A DNA stretch of 6,924 nt, taken from an uncultured Oscillospiraceae bacterium (GTDB lineage Bacteria; Bacillota_A; Clostridia; Oscillospirales; Oscillospiraceae). Both the position numbers and the translations under genes were made by a program. The notes under the pieces were generated by a model, which worked only from the letters and a program-made list of their open reading frames with translations, did no database searches and was not told where the DNA came from. How positions within the stretch are numbered: position 1 is the first letter of the stretch; each line of letters starts with the position of its first letter. The stretch is from contig CAKTGD010000086.1 of NCBI GenBank assembly GCA_934561335.1, forward strand, positions 1 to 6,924, in the 5' to 3' direction. This document shows positions 6,710-6,924 of the stretch, in pieces.

Positions 6710-6924
6710 ATGAAAAAACTAATTGTTAATGCAGATGATTTTGGTCTGCATCCTTTGATTAACGCAGGTATTATTAAGGGCTATCGGGAGGGCTTTATTA
6801 CCAGCACCTCGCTGATGCCCAGCGCTCCCTGCTGGCGGGAGGCGGTACAGCTGGCGCAGGAAAATCCTCAGCTCGGTATAGGCGTGCATCTGACGCTTGT
6901 CGGCAGTGTGGCGCCGGTGTTGCC
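6710..6924 (+). CDS. ChbG/HpnK (YdjC) family carbohydrate deacetylase, 5' part only
   Basis: Only the first 71 codons and two bases are present; the gene runs off the window, so the product is partial because of the window edge and not because it is broken. The N-terminus MKKLIVNADDFG (residues 1-12) is the family hallmark, with Asp9/Asp10 at the catalytic and metal site. GVHLTL (58-63) supplies the metal-ligand His60. Family members remove acetyl groups from N-acetylated sugars such as chitooligosaccharides, or act on hopanoid-linked sugars (HpnK). Which substrate applies here cannot be judged. LSP is usual after DDFG in many relatives; here it is LHP. The ATG at 6710 is 5 nt after the rnhC stop, with only a weak purine-rich site (GTAGAG) upstream, suggesting coupled translation. 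Confidence 0.9.
   Translation, partial: MKKLIVNADDFGLHPLINAGIIKGYREGFITSTSLMPSAPCWREAVQLAQENPQLGIGVHLTLVGSVAPVL

Noticed and set aside
1..6924. A novel defence, mobile or biosynthetic system
   Set aside because: Every substantial open frame with initiation signals belongs to a well-known family with intact key residues; no transposase, phage, toxin-antitoxin or defence genes are seen.

Overview
The window looks like a chromosomal housekeeping and efflux region of a diderm (outer-membrane) Firmicute, most likely class Negativicutes (the Acidaminococcaceae/Veillonellaceae/Selenomonadaceae range). Two facts point there. It encodes an RND-type tripartite efflux pump, which needs a Gram-negative envelope. 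Directly behind it is an RNase HIII, a ribonuclease typical of Firmicutes. Base composition by eye is roughly balanced, AGGAG-type Shine-Dalgarno sites are strong, and two of the five genes use GTG starts. Genus cannot be fixed from this sequence alone.

Layout, all genes on the + strand. Positions 1-62 hold no supportable gene. Positions 63-95 are a perfect 12-bp hairpin with a T-rich tail (terminator, or possibly a leader attenuator). Positions 88-157 are a perfect 33-bp tandem duplication lying between the hairpin and metK. metK (180-1358) encodes S-adenosylmethionine synthetase and ends at a strong intrinsic terminator (1377-1405). A new promoter (1429-1458) precedes a leader of about 100 nt with repeated TTTACCCC elements.

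That promoter appears to drive a compact operon: an RND periplasmic adaptor (1562-2680), an RND inner-membrane pump (2683-5766), RNase HIII (5769-6704) and the first 71 codons of a ChbG/HpnK (YdjC) family carbohydrate deacetylase (6710 to the window edge). The intergenic gaps are 2, 2 and 5 nt, so co-transcription and translational coupling are likely.

Adaptor and pump form two parts of one export machine. The third part, a TolC-like outer-membrane channel, is not in the window, nor is any regulator. RNase HIII (RNA/DNA hybrid removal) and the deacetylase have no obvious mechanistic link to export. Their placement looks like ordinary operon packing, although a deacetylase acting on cell-envelope sugars would be compatible with an envelope theme.

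I do not see a previously undescribed system. All five genes belong to well-known families with their key residues intact. The points most worth a second look are the tandem repeat upstream of metK, the repeat-rich leader of the efflux operon, and the tight linkage of efflux genes to rnhC and a deacetylase gene.
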